Shown in pieces: positions 47,101 through 59,200 of a stretch of 64,000 bases of DNA. The notes under the pieces were generated by a model. The model searched no databases. It saw nothing but the letters and a program-made list of their open reading frames with translations, and was not told the origin of the DNA. Both the position numbers and the translations under genes were made by a program. Origin of the DNA: Triglochin maritima (lineage: Eukaryota > Streptophyta > Magnoliopsida > Alismatales > Juncaginaceae); the NCBI GenBank assembly GCA_963682175.1, contig OY821774.1, positions 44,468,201-44,532,200 on the forward strand, written 5' to 3'. How positions within the stretch are numbered: the stretch's first letter is position 1; each line of letters begins with the position of its first letter.

Positions 47101-48007
47101 AAAAGGTGCAACACAAAGCCAAATATGTCCTTGTGAAGATCAAACCTTGGACCGGACAAAATCGAAGAACTGAACCAACACATCCATACCATAGAACTTG
47201 ATTTTGAATATCTAAACTACTTTGAAGTACCAAAATTCGCAATGTCAATCTCGGAACGAAGAAAGAAAAAGACTACTCATGCACATTAAATCCTTAAAAG
47301 AAGGGAAAATATTTAGTAGACACGGGCGTCCTTGACGTCCGTAAAAAGGGCAACCCAGGTGTTTAAAAGGGTCGACCGTAAGTGTAAAAAGATACCCCAG
47401 AAGTGATAAAATACGCTGCAAACGATGGAATACTCCGTGTTTAAAAATGTCCGACAGCGAGTATAAAAAGGACAAACATCATATTTAAAAAGATAGGGCG
47501 TCCGCCTATAAGGATTCTAAAAGAAGAGGATTATAACCAAAATGAAGAGCCAAATCCACCAAATATCAAAATTTTAATCCAACCCAAGCAAACAAGAACA
47601 CACCTATTAACCTTTCCAAACAAAAAGCTCCAAACCGGATTTCATAAAATTGTCAAGTTTCATATCAATTCGATCCAACCAAGCAATAGCATTATAGCAA
47701 TCTCAACTTCCCAACCAAACTCTAACCCTTCAACAACAACAAAATCCCAGTAAAAAGTCAAAAAATTGCCTCCAAATGCCACACTCCAACCTAATCGGAG
47801 GGAATGGTGTGTGACCCCAACCTGCATGCCGCGGCTTTGGAGGTCGGCGATGGCGGAGTCAAGGACGGGCCTGCGGCGGCCCATGACGGCGACGGCGGCG
47901 CCGTGTAGGCCGAGTTGGGTCGAGATCTCAAAGCCGATGCCGGAGCCGCCGCCCGTCACCACCGCCACCTTCCCTTTGAGGATCGACGACTTGAACGGCG
48001 ACTCCAT
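44178..48007 (-). CDS. Peroxisomal 2,4-dienoyl-CoA reductase (SDR family)
   Basis: NADPH-dependent reduction of 2,4-dienoyl-CoA during beta-oxidation of unsaturated fatty acids in peroxisomes. Five exons in transcript order: 48007-47822, 45915-45756, 45252-45083, 45006-44784 and 44332-44178, joined in phase to 297 residues. The start is MESPFKSSILKGKVAVVTGG; ATG 48007 is chosen because the six bases upstream would need a GTG start. Cofactor motif TGGGSGIG lies near residues 18-25 and VNGAAGNF near 95. The catalytic region NISATLHYT...HVSAAKAAVD keeps the Lys but has Val where classical SDRs have Tyr, as expected for dienoyl-CoA reductases. VNGIAPGPISGTPG follows. The last three residues SKL are a type 1 peroxisomal targeting signal. 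Length and motifs match the Arabidopsis protein, with no sign of damage. Confidence 0.95.
47315..47515. repeat. Degenerate GTGTTTAAAAAG tandem repeat in reductase intron 1
   Basis: A motif like (G/A)TGTTTAAAAAGG recurs about seven times at irregular 15-40 bp spacing, separated by GC-rich pieces (GGGCGTCC, GTCGACCG, GTCCGACAGCG). GGGCGTCC appears near both ends. It is non-coding and of unknown origin. Confidence 0.5.
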
Positions 48008-50238
48008 CTCCACGTCTCTCTCTCTCTGATCGTTTTTTGTGTGTTTTGTTTTCGTGGTTTCCGTTGTTTGGACTTGGATGTGTGGTTGAGTTGGGAGATT
48101 AGCGCCTTAATTGCCCCTGAGATTTGGATTTGTCTTTTTTTTCAAGGTCATAAATAACAATGTTCGGACTACCACAACACCACCACGTTCTCTATCCGTC
48201 ACGTCAATTCATTTCACTCATCCAAAAAAATCACTTAACCACATCCGGACTACCACACCCACCAGGTCATCTCACACTCTCTTTCATCCACGTCATTTGG
48301 AAATTTATACTTAATAAAATATATAAAAAATCTACAAATCAAAATAAATAAAAAATAATTTTTCAGAAAAAAAATTGAAAAACATTTAAAACGAATTTAA
48401 AATAAATTTATAAATATTTTTAAACCCTAAACAAAAATATAAAAAAATCGGCCCAAAGGGTACACGTGCCCGGGAAATCCCATGCCCCGTTACCGTGTTC
48501 CAAGACAGTTTTTTTTCTTTTGACAATCGGTACTTTCAGAGTTTCAGTAGCATTGGCGATATTATACCAGAGGTGATTAACTTGTGCCACCGGAATGTTT
48601 TTTTTGTTGCAAATCCATATAAGCATTAAAGCATGTCTCAAGAACTTATGTTATAGATCCGCTTATGTAACTGCTTGAATTGATCGTGGTTTACGGTCAT
48701 GTTTTTTTATATTAATGAATAAACTGACTATTTCACAACAACAAACACACAAGTTCTCTAAAAAATCCTTGACACGTGTGCCATGAAACCCCAATGAAAA
48801 TTTAAGTTAATGAATTTGCATAGTCTGATGTTGAGTTAAAAAAAAGTTGTTGACACAAGCGTTGGTATGAAATAACACTAAAAATGTTTATTCCCTAATT
48901 TTACGTGTAACACATGTTGTTGAGCAAATATTTGAGGACCGCTCTACAACCTCTATTTACAATGAAGTAGATAAGAATATAATTTTTCAATGTTATGCTC
49001 ATATAACTACATGTCTAGGTTCTGACAATTGAGTATATTGTTAGAGAATAATCTAACATCGAATAATTTAGAGAATTTCTCCTAGATTATAACTTGTAAG
49101 GTTCATCTACTCATCACCAATTAATTTTGAATTGGATACTCATACTGCATTACACGTAAGTACTTCCTAAAGAAACCAATAATCTAATAATACGGTATAT
49201 GTGGACCCCTCCCATTACTGGTTTTTTTCACGTTACAGAGAAATAATAATATAATTCCTTCCTTTCTATCCCAATTTTGGATATATTTGAATCTATCAAT
49301 AGTTTTAAACTGCACATATCCTCAAATATTAAAGGTTGGTTTGATAGGATAAAGGGCATCCGAAAGTTTGTCTTTTTTAAACTGCACATATCCTCAAATA
49401 TTAAAGGTTGGTTTGATAGGATAAAGAGCAAGGGACATTGCAAATGACTCAGGAGAAAGAACACTACAGCAATAACAACATAATTATGTAATCTATGTTT
49501 GCTTCAAGGTGTTCATCCATCCCACGTAGGACCTTGTGATTTGTGATGACAGTAATAGCAAATAAGTAGAAAAGTAGACATAAAGCAAAATTGGCACATG
49601 AAAAAGAACAAGAGTTTAAGGTTAGTAATTACCTGCAACTCTGTAAGCTTTACACGTTGAAGGTCACTTACAAGATATTATATAGTAATTTAGGCTCTCT
49701 TTTGAGCATGCGAATATTAAATTATCTTACATAAAACACTCTTTTAACCAATACCAAACCAATTAAGCACTCTTTCCATCGAAGGAATTGAGAATTCCAC
49801 AGCAACAAAGAAAATGGCCCACTAAACATTTCCATTCATTTGACAGCTTGTCTCAAAGACTTGGTTAAAACTTAAGAGTTTGAGAAGATCGGAGGTCACA
49901 GCTAAAAGCATAAGAGTGCCAACAAGTATTTTATGAGTTCGGGCAAGTTATTTTTTGTTAAACTCCTAACAATTTCTAAGTTGTACACAAATTACTTCAT
50001 GCATGTGAGCATTCAGTAGTTGAATGTGTTTTTTCTTCAATTCAAAGTATGTTTTTATGTCTTTTTTTGCTATGAAGCTTATTAACAACTGCACCTGTGA
50101 GATAGTGAACAAACATAAGCAAAGATAAAAGAGGAGTGTAGTTAAAACAGTCAGTATTAATAGATATATGTTGCAATAATCATGTCTTACTAAGTGATGT
50201 CATTCTCTTCTTTTGTTATAGATATAGACTGCTTGTTG
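48008..50238. other. Intergenic region, includes short repeats
   Basis: A (CT)n run at 48015-48027 lies in the reductase 5' UTR. At 48160-48300 a TTCGGACTACCACAACACCA block is repeated as TCCGGACTACCACACCCACC, possibly a MITE remnant. The rest is AT-rich spacer. Just before 50239, TTCTTTTGTTATAG looks like a splice acceptor, suggesting a 5' UTR intron for the next gene. Confidence 0.4.
49303..49430. repeat. 55-bp tandem duplication
   Basis: TTTTAAACTGCACATATCCT followed by CAAATATTAAAGGTTGGTTT and GATAGGATAAAG occurs at about 49303-49356 and again at 49375-49428, nearly identical. It is a recent tandem duplication with a 72-bp period. Confidence 0.8.
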
Positions 50239-53200
50239 ATGGCGATTTCTTTAGTTGTAATACTCTTCCATGCATCACTTCTGGCGAGAAGCTCCCATGG
50301 AAGCATGGAGTATGAATCTGCATTGGGCGATCCTGGGATGAGGAGAGACAGGTTGAGAGTGGCCCTTGAAGGTTGGAACGAGTGCAATGAGGTCGGCGAG
50401 GAGGCTCCTGGCATGGGGAGCCCTAGAGAAGCTGATTGCTTTAATATCGAACGAGGTAAGATTTTTTAACATTAGCTTTCTCTTCGTTGGATGATTAACT
50501 GTCTTAATTAGTATTTAAAGTTCTTTTCTTATTTTGCAATTAAAGTACATAGTGTAACGTCCCGAAACAGCGGAAGATTTAAAATTTCGAAATAACGAAT
50601 AAAACTGACAACTCAAGGCGGGAACGTCACTAATATATAATATAGAAATCCGGGTGCACCCAAAATACATGGAGTTTACAAAAGGTGTACAACTACAATC
50701 CAGATGAAAGAAATGAAAATACAAGTAGTCGTACGATCTCGCAAATGCCGAAGAGGATCCGACTCCAAAGCGTTCCGTCCTCGGTCACCACCCACCGGAC
50801 CTACTGCGATCCTGAAAAAGATGCAACAACAATGCCTGAGTTTCCAAAAGGAAACCCCGTATACCAACTCACCTATATGCATGCATCACATAATGAACCT
50901 ATCATACTAGTAGCATGTCATGGCATCAACAGATATGGAAAACAGTTCCCCCGAAGGGTAAAACAGGACATCAGTCCGACAATCAATCATCGGGTCTCCC
51001 GAAGAGACCTACTGCAGGCACATGCAGTCTAGTAGCCCGCGACATCGCACCCCCCACACGCAGCTACACTACACAAGGGTTCGGCAGGGAGCCTCTGTCA
51101 CGTCTACGCGCCGATAGAAACAGATCTGTAAATCTCAGTGGTCGGGGCCACAGGGACCAACGGGGCCGTCGCCCGGAAGGTATAACAACATCATCTCGGT
51201 AGGTGCCCAGCCGAGGAAAACAACAAGCCGGCACAGCCTCGGCCCAACAATCATCATCGCCGGCACAACCTCGGCGGCATCACCGGCACAGCATCGGTGG
51301 TCCATCACAACGTCCGGCACAGCATCGGACGGTCCAGACCGAAGTCTGCCAGGTCATCGGGCTCCTCGAGCCGCGAACACCAACCGCGCCGCTATAAAAG
51401 CAGGGCAGCGACCTCCGTAGCCCGTGGGCCGGTAGTCACCTCACCCAACGCCAGTTGCGTGCTCGCACAAACATCAACACTGGGATCCGCGATCCCTCAG
51501 GCCTGCTATACTACAAAGTGCCAACAAACATCTCAAAAGTCACGGTCCATACATGGAGCTGACGCGTCCCGAACACCCACACTCTTCCCAACGGCGGTCC
51601 CTGGGCAGGCACGCATCACGCGCCCACCGTCACCTCCCGGCTCACGCACAAGGCGAGGACACGGGTTTCCGTGGACAAAGTTGGCGTTCAAAAGGGGAAC
51701 CAGGAATTCTGTCCTGGGCCCAAACGGTCGACCGGAAGAGGTGATTCGGTCGACCGGTTCCAGGAAGGAATCGGTCGACCGTACTCCTAAAACGGTCTAC
51801 CGCTGCGCTCAACACAGAACCCCCAACGGTCGAACAAGGGTCTAAAACCGGTCGACCGAACGAGGTCAAAATCCGGAGTCTGGTCAACATTAAATTCCAC
51901 TCTATCGGTCGACCGACTCAGGGGTCTCGGTCGACCGAAAACAGACAGGGTCAACCTAGTATTCTACGTCATCAAACGGTCGAACGTAAACATACTACCG
52001 GTCGAACAAACATGCAATCGGTCGAACGCAATATAAATCGGTCGAACAAACATGCAATACTAACAGGTACACTTAAGTTCCGGTCGAACACAACAAGGAC
52101 CGGTCGACCGATAACAGGTAGAAAATCCCAACTCACCAGCAATAATGCACTACCGGTCGACCGCCCCAAGGCATCGTTCGACCGGTGAAGGTTAAAGTCG
52201 GGCAAACAGTGCTAAAACGGTCGACCGCCCGAAGGACCCGGTCGACCGTTGGTCGTCTTCAACCTCGCGCCAGCCGAGGATTTACGAAGAACGCGTCGCC
52301 GGAGAGGTCCTCGACCTCCCCCGACCGACCAACAACACCCTTCCACAAGGGTGAGCAACAAAATCACACTAATGAGCGGCATACCTCAACCAACGACGGA
52401 GAAACGCCGGAGCAACGCTCGCGCCTCCGCACCTCCGCACGCGCAACCTCCTCCTCGCCGCGACCTCCTCACGCCGGAGCCTCCGCGCCTTCTTCCTCCG
52501 CTGGTCGCCGGACAGAAAAATGGAGAGAGAGTGAGAGAGAGAAAACCCAACTTAAATACTCTACCCCCAACACCTCACCCTCACCCTACACCATACTCCT
52601 ACACTCCAACCCATACCTCCATAATCACCAATTAAACCCTAAACCGGGTTAGGGACATAACAATCCACCCAACTTAAAAGGATTTCGTCCCGAAATCAAG
52701 CAACTACTCACCGAAAAGCTCTGGATACTGCCTTCTGACATCCTCCTCGATCTCCCACGTGGCCTCACGCTCACTGTGATGCTGCCACCTGACCTTCACC
52801 ATCGGAATGGTCCTCCTCCTGAGCTGATGATCCATGCGATCGACAATCTCAACTGGTCTCTCCTCGAGTGACAAGTCCTGCTGGATCTCTGGTACTGCTA
52901 TCTCGATGACGTGCGACGGATCTGCCACATACTTCCTCAGCATCGACACATGGAAGACATCATGCAGACCTGAAAACTGCGGCGGCAACGCAATCCGGTA
53001 GGCAACCTCTCCAACCCGGTCGAGGATCTCAAACGGTCCAACATACCTCGGACTGAGCTTCCCCTTCTTCCCAAACCTCATCACACCTCTGGCTGGGGAA
53101 ATCTTCAGAAACACATGGTCGCCTACCTCGAAACTCAACTCTCGTCTGCGTCGATCAGCATAACTCTTCTGCCTGCTCTGTGCTGTGGCCAGTCTCCTCC

Positions 53201-56200
53201 TGATCACATCAACCTTCTCTGAGTACATCTGCACAATCTCTGGCCCAACTAACTGCCTCTCGCCCACATCACTCCAGCATACCGGTGACCTGCAAGGCCT
53301 CCCGTACAATGCCTCGTACGGTGCCATCCCAATACTCGAGTGGTAGCTGTTGTTGTAGGCGAACTCTATCAGCGGCAGGTGCTCATCCCAGTGCCCTGCC
53401 CAATCCAGTGTGCATGCTCTCAGCATATCCTCCAGGGTCTGTATCGTCCTCTCTGACTGACCATCGGTCTGCGGATGAAACGCTGTACTGAATCTCAGAC
53501 GCGTCCCCAAAGCCTGCTGCAGACTCCCCCAAAATCTGGAAGTGAAACGAGGATCTCGATCGGAGATGATGCTCACTGGCACTCCATGTAACCTGACTAT
53601 CTCCTCCACGTACAACTTAGCCAGACCCTCCAAAGGCAACGTGGTCCGGATCGCTAAGAAGTGCGCCGACTTGGTCAGTCGATCGACTATCACCCAAATC
53701 GCGTCGTGGAATCTCCTCGTCTTCGGCAATCCCGTGACAAAATCCATCGTCACGTGCTCCCACTTCCACTCAGGAAGCTCAATACACTGCATCGGTCCTG
53801 CTGGCCTCTGATGCTCAATCTTCACCTGCTGGCAGACCAAGCATCGCTCCACAAACTCGGCAATATCCTTCTTCATGCCCTTCCACCAGAAGTTCCGCTG
53901 CAGGTCCTTATACATCTTCGTGCTCCCCGGATGAATGGTGTATCTGGCTCTGTGTGCCTCCTCCATGATGTCATCTCTCAGCCCATCGCTCTTCGGCACC
54001 CAGATCCGACTCCTGAACCTCAAACCACCATCAACCCCCACACTGAAATCTGATCCATCTCTGGAAGCCAACTGTAGCAGACCAGCTAACTCCTCATCCC
54101 CCTGCTGAGCCTGAACTAACCGTGAGACAGTCTGCGGCTCCACCCGAAGCCCAGCAATCACTGCTCCCTCTGTACCCTCTGTGAACGGTCTCCACTCTGA
54201 CAAGGCCTCGAGTAGCCTCCACTCCTGGATGCACAGACTCGCAACTGAAACCTCCACCTTCCTGCTCAGCGCATCTGCAACCGAATTCGCCTTCCCCGGA
54301 TGATAGGAAATGGTGAAGTCGTAGTCCTTAATGAACTCGAGCCATCTGCGCTGCCTCATATTCAGCTCCTTCTGCGAGAACAAGTACTTCAGACTCTGAT
54401 GGTCGGTGAAGACCTCGAACTGCTCGCCATACAGATAGTGCCGCCAGGTCTTCAACGCGTGAACTACTGCTGCTAACTCCAGATCGTGAGTAGGGTAGTT
54501 CTTCTCGTGCACCTTCAGCTGCCTCGAAGCGTACGCGACCACCTTCCCATGCTGCATCAGGACACAACCCAAGCCTATCCCTGATGCATCGCTGTAAATC
54601 ACGTAGCCTCCACTGCCACTCGGTAGCGTCAGAATAGGTGCTGTCGTCAATCGCCTCTTCAGCTCCTGAAAGCTGTCCTCGCACTTCTGGGACCAAACGA
54701 ACTTGACGCCTTTCTGCGTCAATGCTGTCAGCGGCGATGCAAGTCTGGAGAAATCCTGGATAAACCGTCTGTAATACCCTGCCAGACCTACGAAACTCCT
54801 GATCTCCGTCACGCTCGTCGGGGCTCTCCACTGAGTCACTGCCTCGACCTTCTCCGGATCCACTGAAATCCCATCCGCTGACACAATATGCCCCAGAAAA
54901 GCCACCTGATCCAACCAAAACTCGCACTTCGTGTACTTGGCATATAGCTGCTGATCCCTCAAGATGCCAAGCACAATCCTCAGGTGCTCTCGATGCTGCT
55001 CCCTGTCAGGCGAGTATATCAAAATGTCGTCTACGAATACAACGACAAATCTGTCGAGGTACGGCTGGAAGGTCCTATTCATCAGATCCATGAATGCTGC
55101 AGGCGCATTCGTCAGTCCAAATGGCATCACCAAGAACTCGTAGTGGCCGTACCGCGTCCTGAAGGCTGTCTTCTGAACATCTGCCTCCCTGATCCGCAAC
55201 TGATGATAACCCGAACGCAGATCGATCTTCGAGAACACTCTCGCCGTCTGCAACTGATCAAACAAATCATCAATCCTGGGCAAAGGATACCGATTCCGAA
55301 CGGTAACCTTATTCAGCATCCTGTAGTCGATGCACATCCGCAACGACCCATCCTTCTTCTTCACGAAGAGCACAGGCGCTCCCCATGGAGAAACACTCGG
55401 TCGAATGAACCCGGACTCCATCAACTCCTGCAATTGCTTCTTCAGCTCTGTCAACTCTGCAGGTGCCATACGATACGGTGCCTTCGACTGAGGTGTCGTA
55501 CCCGCTACCAGCTCGATGCCGAACTCGATCTCTCGGTGCGGCGGTAACGCTGGAATCTCCGCTGGAAACACATCCGGAAACTCCTGCACAATCTCTATGT
55601 CCTCCAATCTCCTCGTCTCACGATCAGGAACTACCAGCGTGGCCACAAACGCTCTGCCTCCCTGCTGTATCAGTCTCTGTGCCTTAACCGCAGACACAAT
55701 CAGACGACCCCCTCTGCTCCTCGCACCTCTGATCAGAACATCTGGCAAACCCTCCATCGGAATCAGGATCTTCTTCTCACGGCAAAAGACCCGCACGTCG
55801 TACCGGGACAGCCAGTCCATCCCCAGTATGACGTCGAAGTCCACCATCGGTAACAAGACCAGATCTGCCGGAAAATCGTGGTCTCCCGAAGCAACTGTGG
55901 TGCCGGGGAAAAAGCTCCCCACAGTGCCCACCTCACCCATGGGCGTGCTGACCTCCAAAACATCAGTCAGCAGCACAGGGGTCCGACCCAACTCGCCAGC
56001 AAACTTCTCCGAGATGAAGGAGTGAGTGGCGCCGCAATCAAACAACACACGCGCTACTGAACCAGAAACTGAAAGCGTACCTTCCACGACGGTGTTGGAG
56101 TCCCTCGCCTCCTCAGCCTGGATAGTGAAGACTCGCCCGGTCCTCCTGCTCTGGCCCGGTGCAACAACTGATCGGCTGCCTCCGCCTCTGCCTACTGCTG

Positions 56201-59200
56201 GTGGTCCCGGCCTCCTGCTCGGCTCACCCTGCCTCTGAGGACAATCACGGACAAAATGTCCCATCTGACCGCATCCCATACAAGCTCCAGTCCGACGGGG
56301 ACACTCCTGTCCTGGATGGAACCTCCCGCAGTAAGTGCACGCTCCAGACTGACGTGCTCCTCCTCCATCAAACCTGGGCCTCTTGCCCGGGTTCCCTGCT
56401 CCACGACCAGCTACTCTGCTGCCGGTGCTCACTGGCGCCTTCCGCGCCTCCTGAATACACTCCCTCTGGTCCTGCTCGATGATCGTAGCATGCTTCACCG
56501 CATCTGCAAGGGTCCGCGGCATACTGTTGATCACCCGAGAACGAAGCGGCTGCCTCAGTCCCTTCACGAACTTCCTCGCCCGCTGCTCTGGGGTCACACA
56601 AATCTCAGGGCAGTAACGCTCCAAAGCGTTGAACCTGCTGATGTAGCTCGTCAGTGTCATGTCCTTCTGCTCTAGCGACATGAACTCCTCCCTCTTCTGA
56701 TCCCTGACATGCTGGGGGAAGTACTGCTCATGAAACACCTCCAAGAACTCCTCCCAGCTCACGTCCACACGATCATCAAACAACACTGTGGACGTAGATC
56801 TCCACCAGTTGGCGGCCTCGCCATCGAACACGTAGGTGGCCAGCTCCACCATCCTCTCAGGTACTACACCAATAGCGCGGAAGATCTTCTCCATCCGGAA
56901 GACCCAGTCCTCTGCAACCTCTGGGGCCCTCCTGCCATCAAAAGTCGGCGGGTGCTGACGCATGAACCGATCGTGCTCAGCTCCCACCCCGCTCTGAGCG
57001 CTCTGAGCTGCCTGACGCTCCAGAAACTCGCCCAGTCTGTCCCACTGAGCACCTGAAGTGTCGTCACTGGGATCACGATCGCGTGGAGAACTCCTCACGC
57101 GCCTAGGTGCCATCTGTCACCACAACAATCAACAGATAAGCAACAATGCATGCATGAGCTACGAAATTAATGCATGCCTCTAGCACTACTCCTAAGGGTG
57201 GTTCTTTAGACGAAGACACAGGAATCGACCGCTCTGATACCAAGTTGTAACGTCCCGAAATAGCGGAAGATTTAAAATTTCGAAATAACGAATAAAACTG
57301 ACAACTCAAGGCGGGAACGTCACTAATATATAATATAGAAATCCGGGTGCACCCAAAATACATGGAGTTTACAAAAGGTGTACAACTACAATCCAGATGA
57401 AAGAAATGAAAATACAAGTAGTCGTACGATCTCGCAAATGCCGAAGAGGATCCGACTCCAAAGCGCTCCGTCCTCGGTCACCACCCACCGGACCTACTGC
57501 GATCCTGAAAAAGATGCAACAACAATGCCTGAGTTTCCAAAAGGAAACCCCGTATACCAACTCACCTATATGCATGCATCACATAATGAACCTATCATAC
57601 TAGTAGCATGTCATGGCATCAACAGATATGGAAAACAGTTCCCCCGAAGGGTAAAACAGGACATCAGTCCGACAATCAATCATCGGGTCTCCCGAAGAGA
57701 CCTACTGCAGGCACATGCAGTCTAGTAGCCCGCGACATCGCACCCCCCACACGCAGCTACACTACACAAGGGTTCGGCAGGGAGCCTCTGTCACGTCTAC
57801 GCGCCGATAGAAACAGATCTGTAAATCTCAGTGGTCGGGGCCACAGGGACCAACGGGGCCGTCGCCCGGAAGGTATAACAACATCATCTCGGTAGGTGCC
57901 CAGCCGAGGAAAACAACAAGCCGGCACAGCCTCGGCCCAACAATCATCATCGCCGGCACAACCTCGGCGGCATCACCGGCACAGCATCGGTGGTCCATCA
58001 CAACGTCCGGCACAGCATCGGACGGTCCAGACCGAAGTCTGCCAGGTCATCGGGCTCCTCGAGCCGCGAACACCAACCGCGCCGCTATAAAAGCAGGGCA
58101 GCGACCTCCGTAGCCCGTGGGCCGGTAGTCACCTCACCCAACGCCAGTTGCGTGCTCGCACAAACATCAACACTGGGATCCGCGATCCCTCAGGCCTGCT
58201 ATACTACAAAGTGCCAACAAACATCTCAAAAGTCACGGTCCATACATGGAGCTGACGCGTCCCGAACACCCACACTCTTCCCAACGGCGGTCCCTGGGCA
58301 GGCACGCATCACGCGCCCACCGTCACCTCCCGGCTCACGCACAAGGCGAGGACACGGGTTTCCGTGGACAAAGTTGGCGTTCAAAAGGGGAACCAGGAAT
58401 TCTGTCCTGGGCCCAAACGGTCGACCGGAAGAGGTGATTCGGTCGACCGGTTCCAGGAAGGAATCGGTCGACCGTACTCCTAAAACGGTCTACCGCTGCG
58501 CTCAACACAGAACCCCCAACGGTCGAACAAGGGTCTAAAACCGGTCGACCGAACGAGGTCAAAATCCGGAGTCTGGTCAACATTAAATTCCACTCTATCG
58601 GTCGACCGACTCAGGGGTCTCGGTCGACCGAAAACAGACAGGGTCAACCTAGTATTCTACGTCATCAAACGGTCGAACGTAAACATACTACCGGTCGAAC
58701 AAACATGCAATCGGTCGAACGCAATATAAATCGGTCGAACAAACATGCAATACTAACAGGTACACTTAAGTTCCGGTCGAACACAACAAGGACCGGTCGA
58801 CCGATAACAGGTAGAAAATCCCAACTCACCAGCAATAATGCACTACCGGTCGACCGCCCCAAGGCATCGTTCGACCGGTGAAGGTTAAAGTCGGGCAAAC
58901 AGTGCTAAAACGGTCGACCGCCCGAAGGACCCGGTCGACCGTTGGTCGTCTTCAACCTCGCGCCAGCCGAGGATTTACGAAGAACGCGTCGCCGGAGAGG
59001 TCCTCGACCTCCCCCGACCGACCAACAACACCCTTCCACAATGGTGAGCAACAAAATCACACTAATGAGCGGCATACCTCAACCAACGACGGAGAAACGC
59101 CGGAGCAACGCTCGCGCCTCCGCACCTCCGCACGCGCAACCTCCTCCTCGCCGCGACCTCCTCACGCCGGAGCCTCCGCGCCTTCTTCCTCCGCTGGTCG

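Noticed and set aside
48008..48013. Six extra bases giving a two-residue longer start for the dienoyl-CoA reductase
   Set aside because: That start would be GTG. The ATG at 48007 gives the family's usual MESPF beginning.
50194..50238. Upstream in-frame ATG for the secreted-protein gene
   Set aside because: It overlaps a pyrimidine-rich TTCTTTTGTTATAG that looks like a splice acceptor. The ATG at 50239 gives a better signal peptide.
51297..51845. A 182-residue open frame, duplicated at 57990-58538
   Set aside because: It lies wholly inside the two gypsy LTRs on the strand opposite to the element's sense, runs through the palindrome array and has no family features. Duplication reflects the LTR pair, not a gene family.
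51722..52252. The regularly recurring CGGTCGACCG motif as a CRISPR-like array
   Set aside because: The repeats are only 10 bp, palindromic and variable, the spacing is irregular, and this is a plant retrotransposon LTR.
52185..52652. A 155-residue frame in the left LTR, and its partner at 58878-59348
   Set aside because: Ser/Arg/Thr-rich translation of LTR sequence. The 20-bp indel between LTRs shifts its end, and it is on the antisense strand of the element.
54984..55547. A 187-residue plus-strand frame
   Set aside because: Antisense shadow of the gypsy RT region, as are the other frames on both strands between 52.7 and 57.1 kb.
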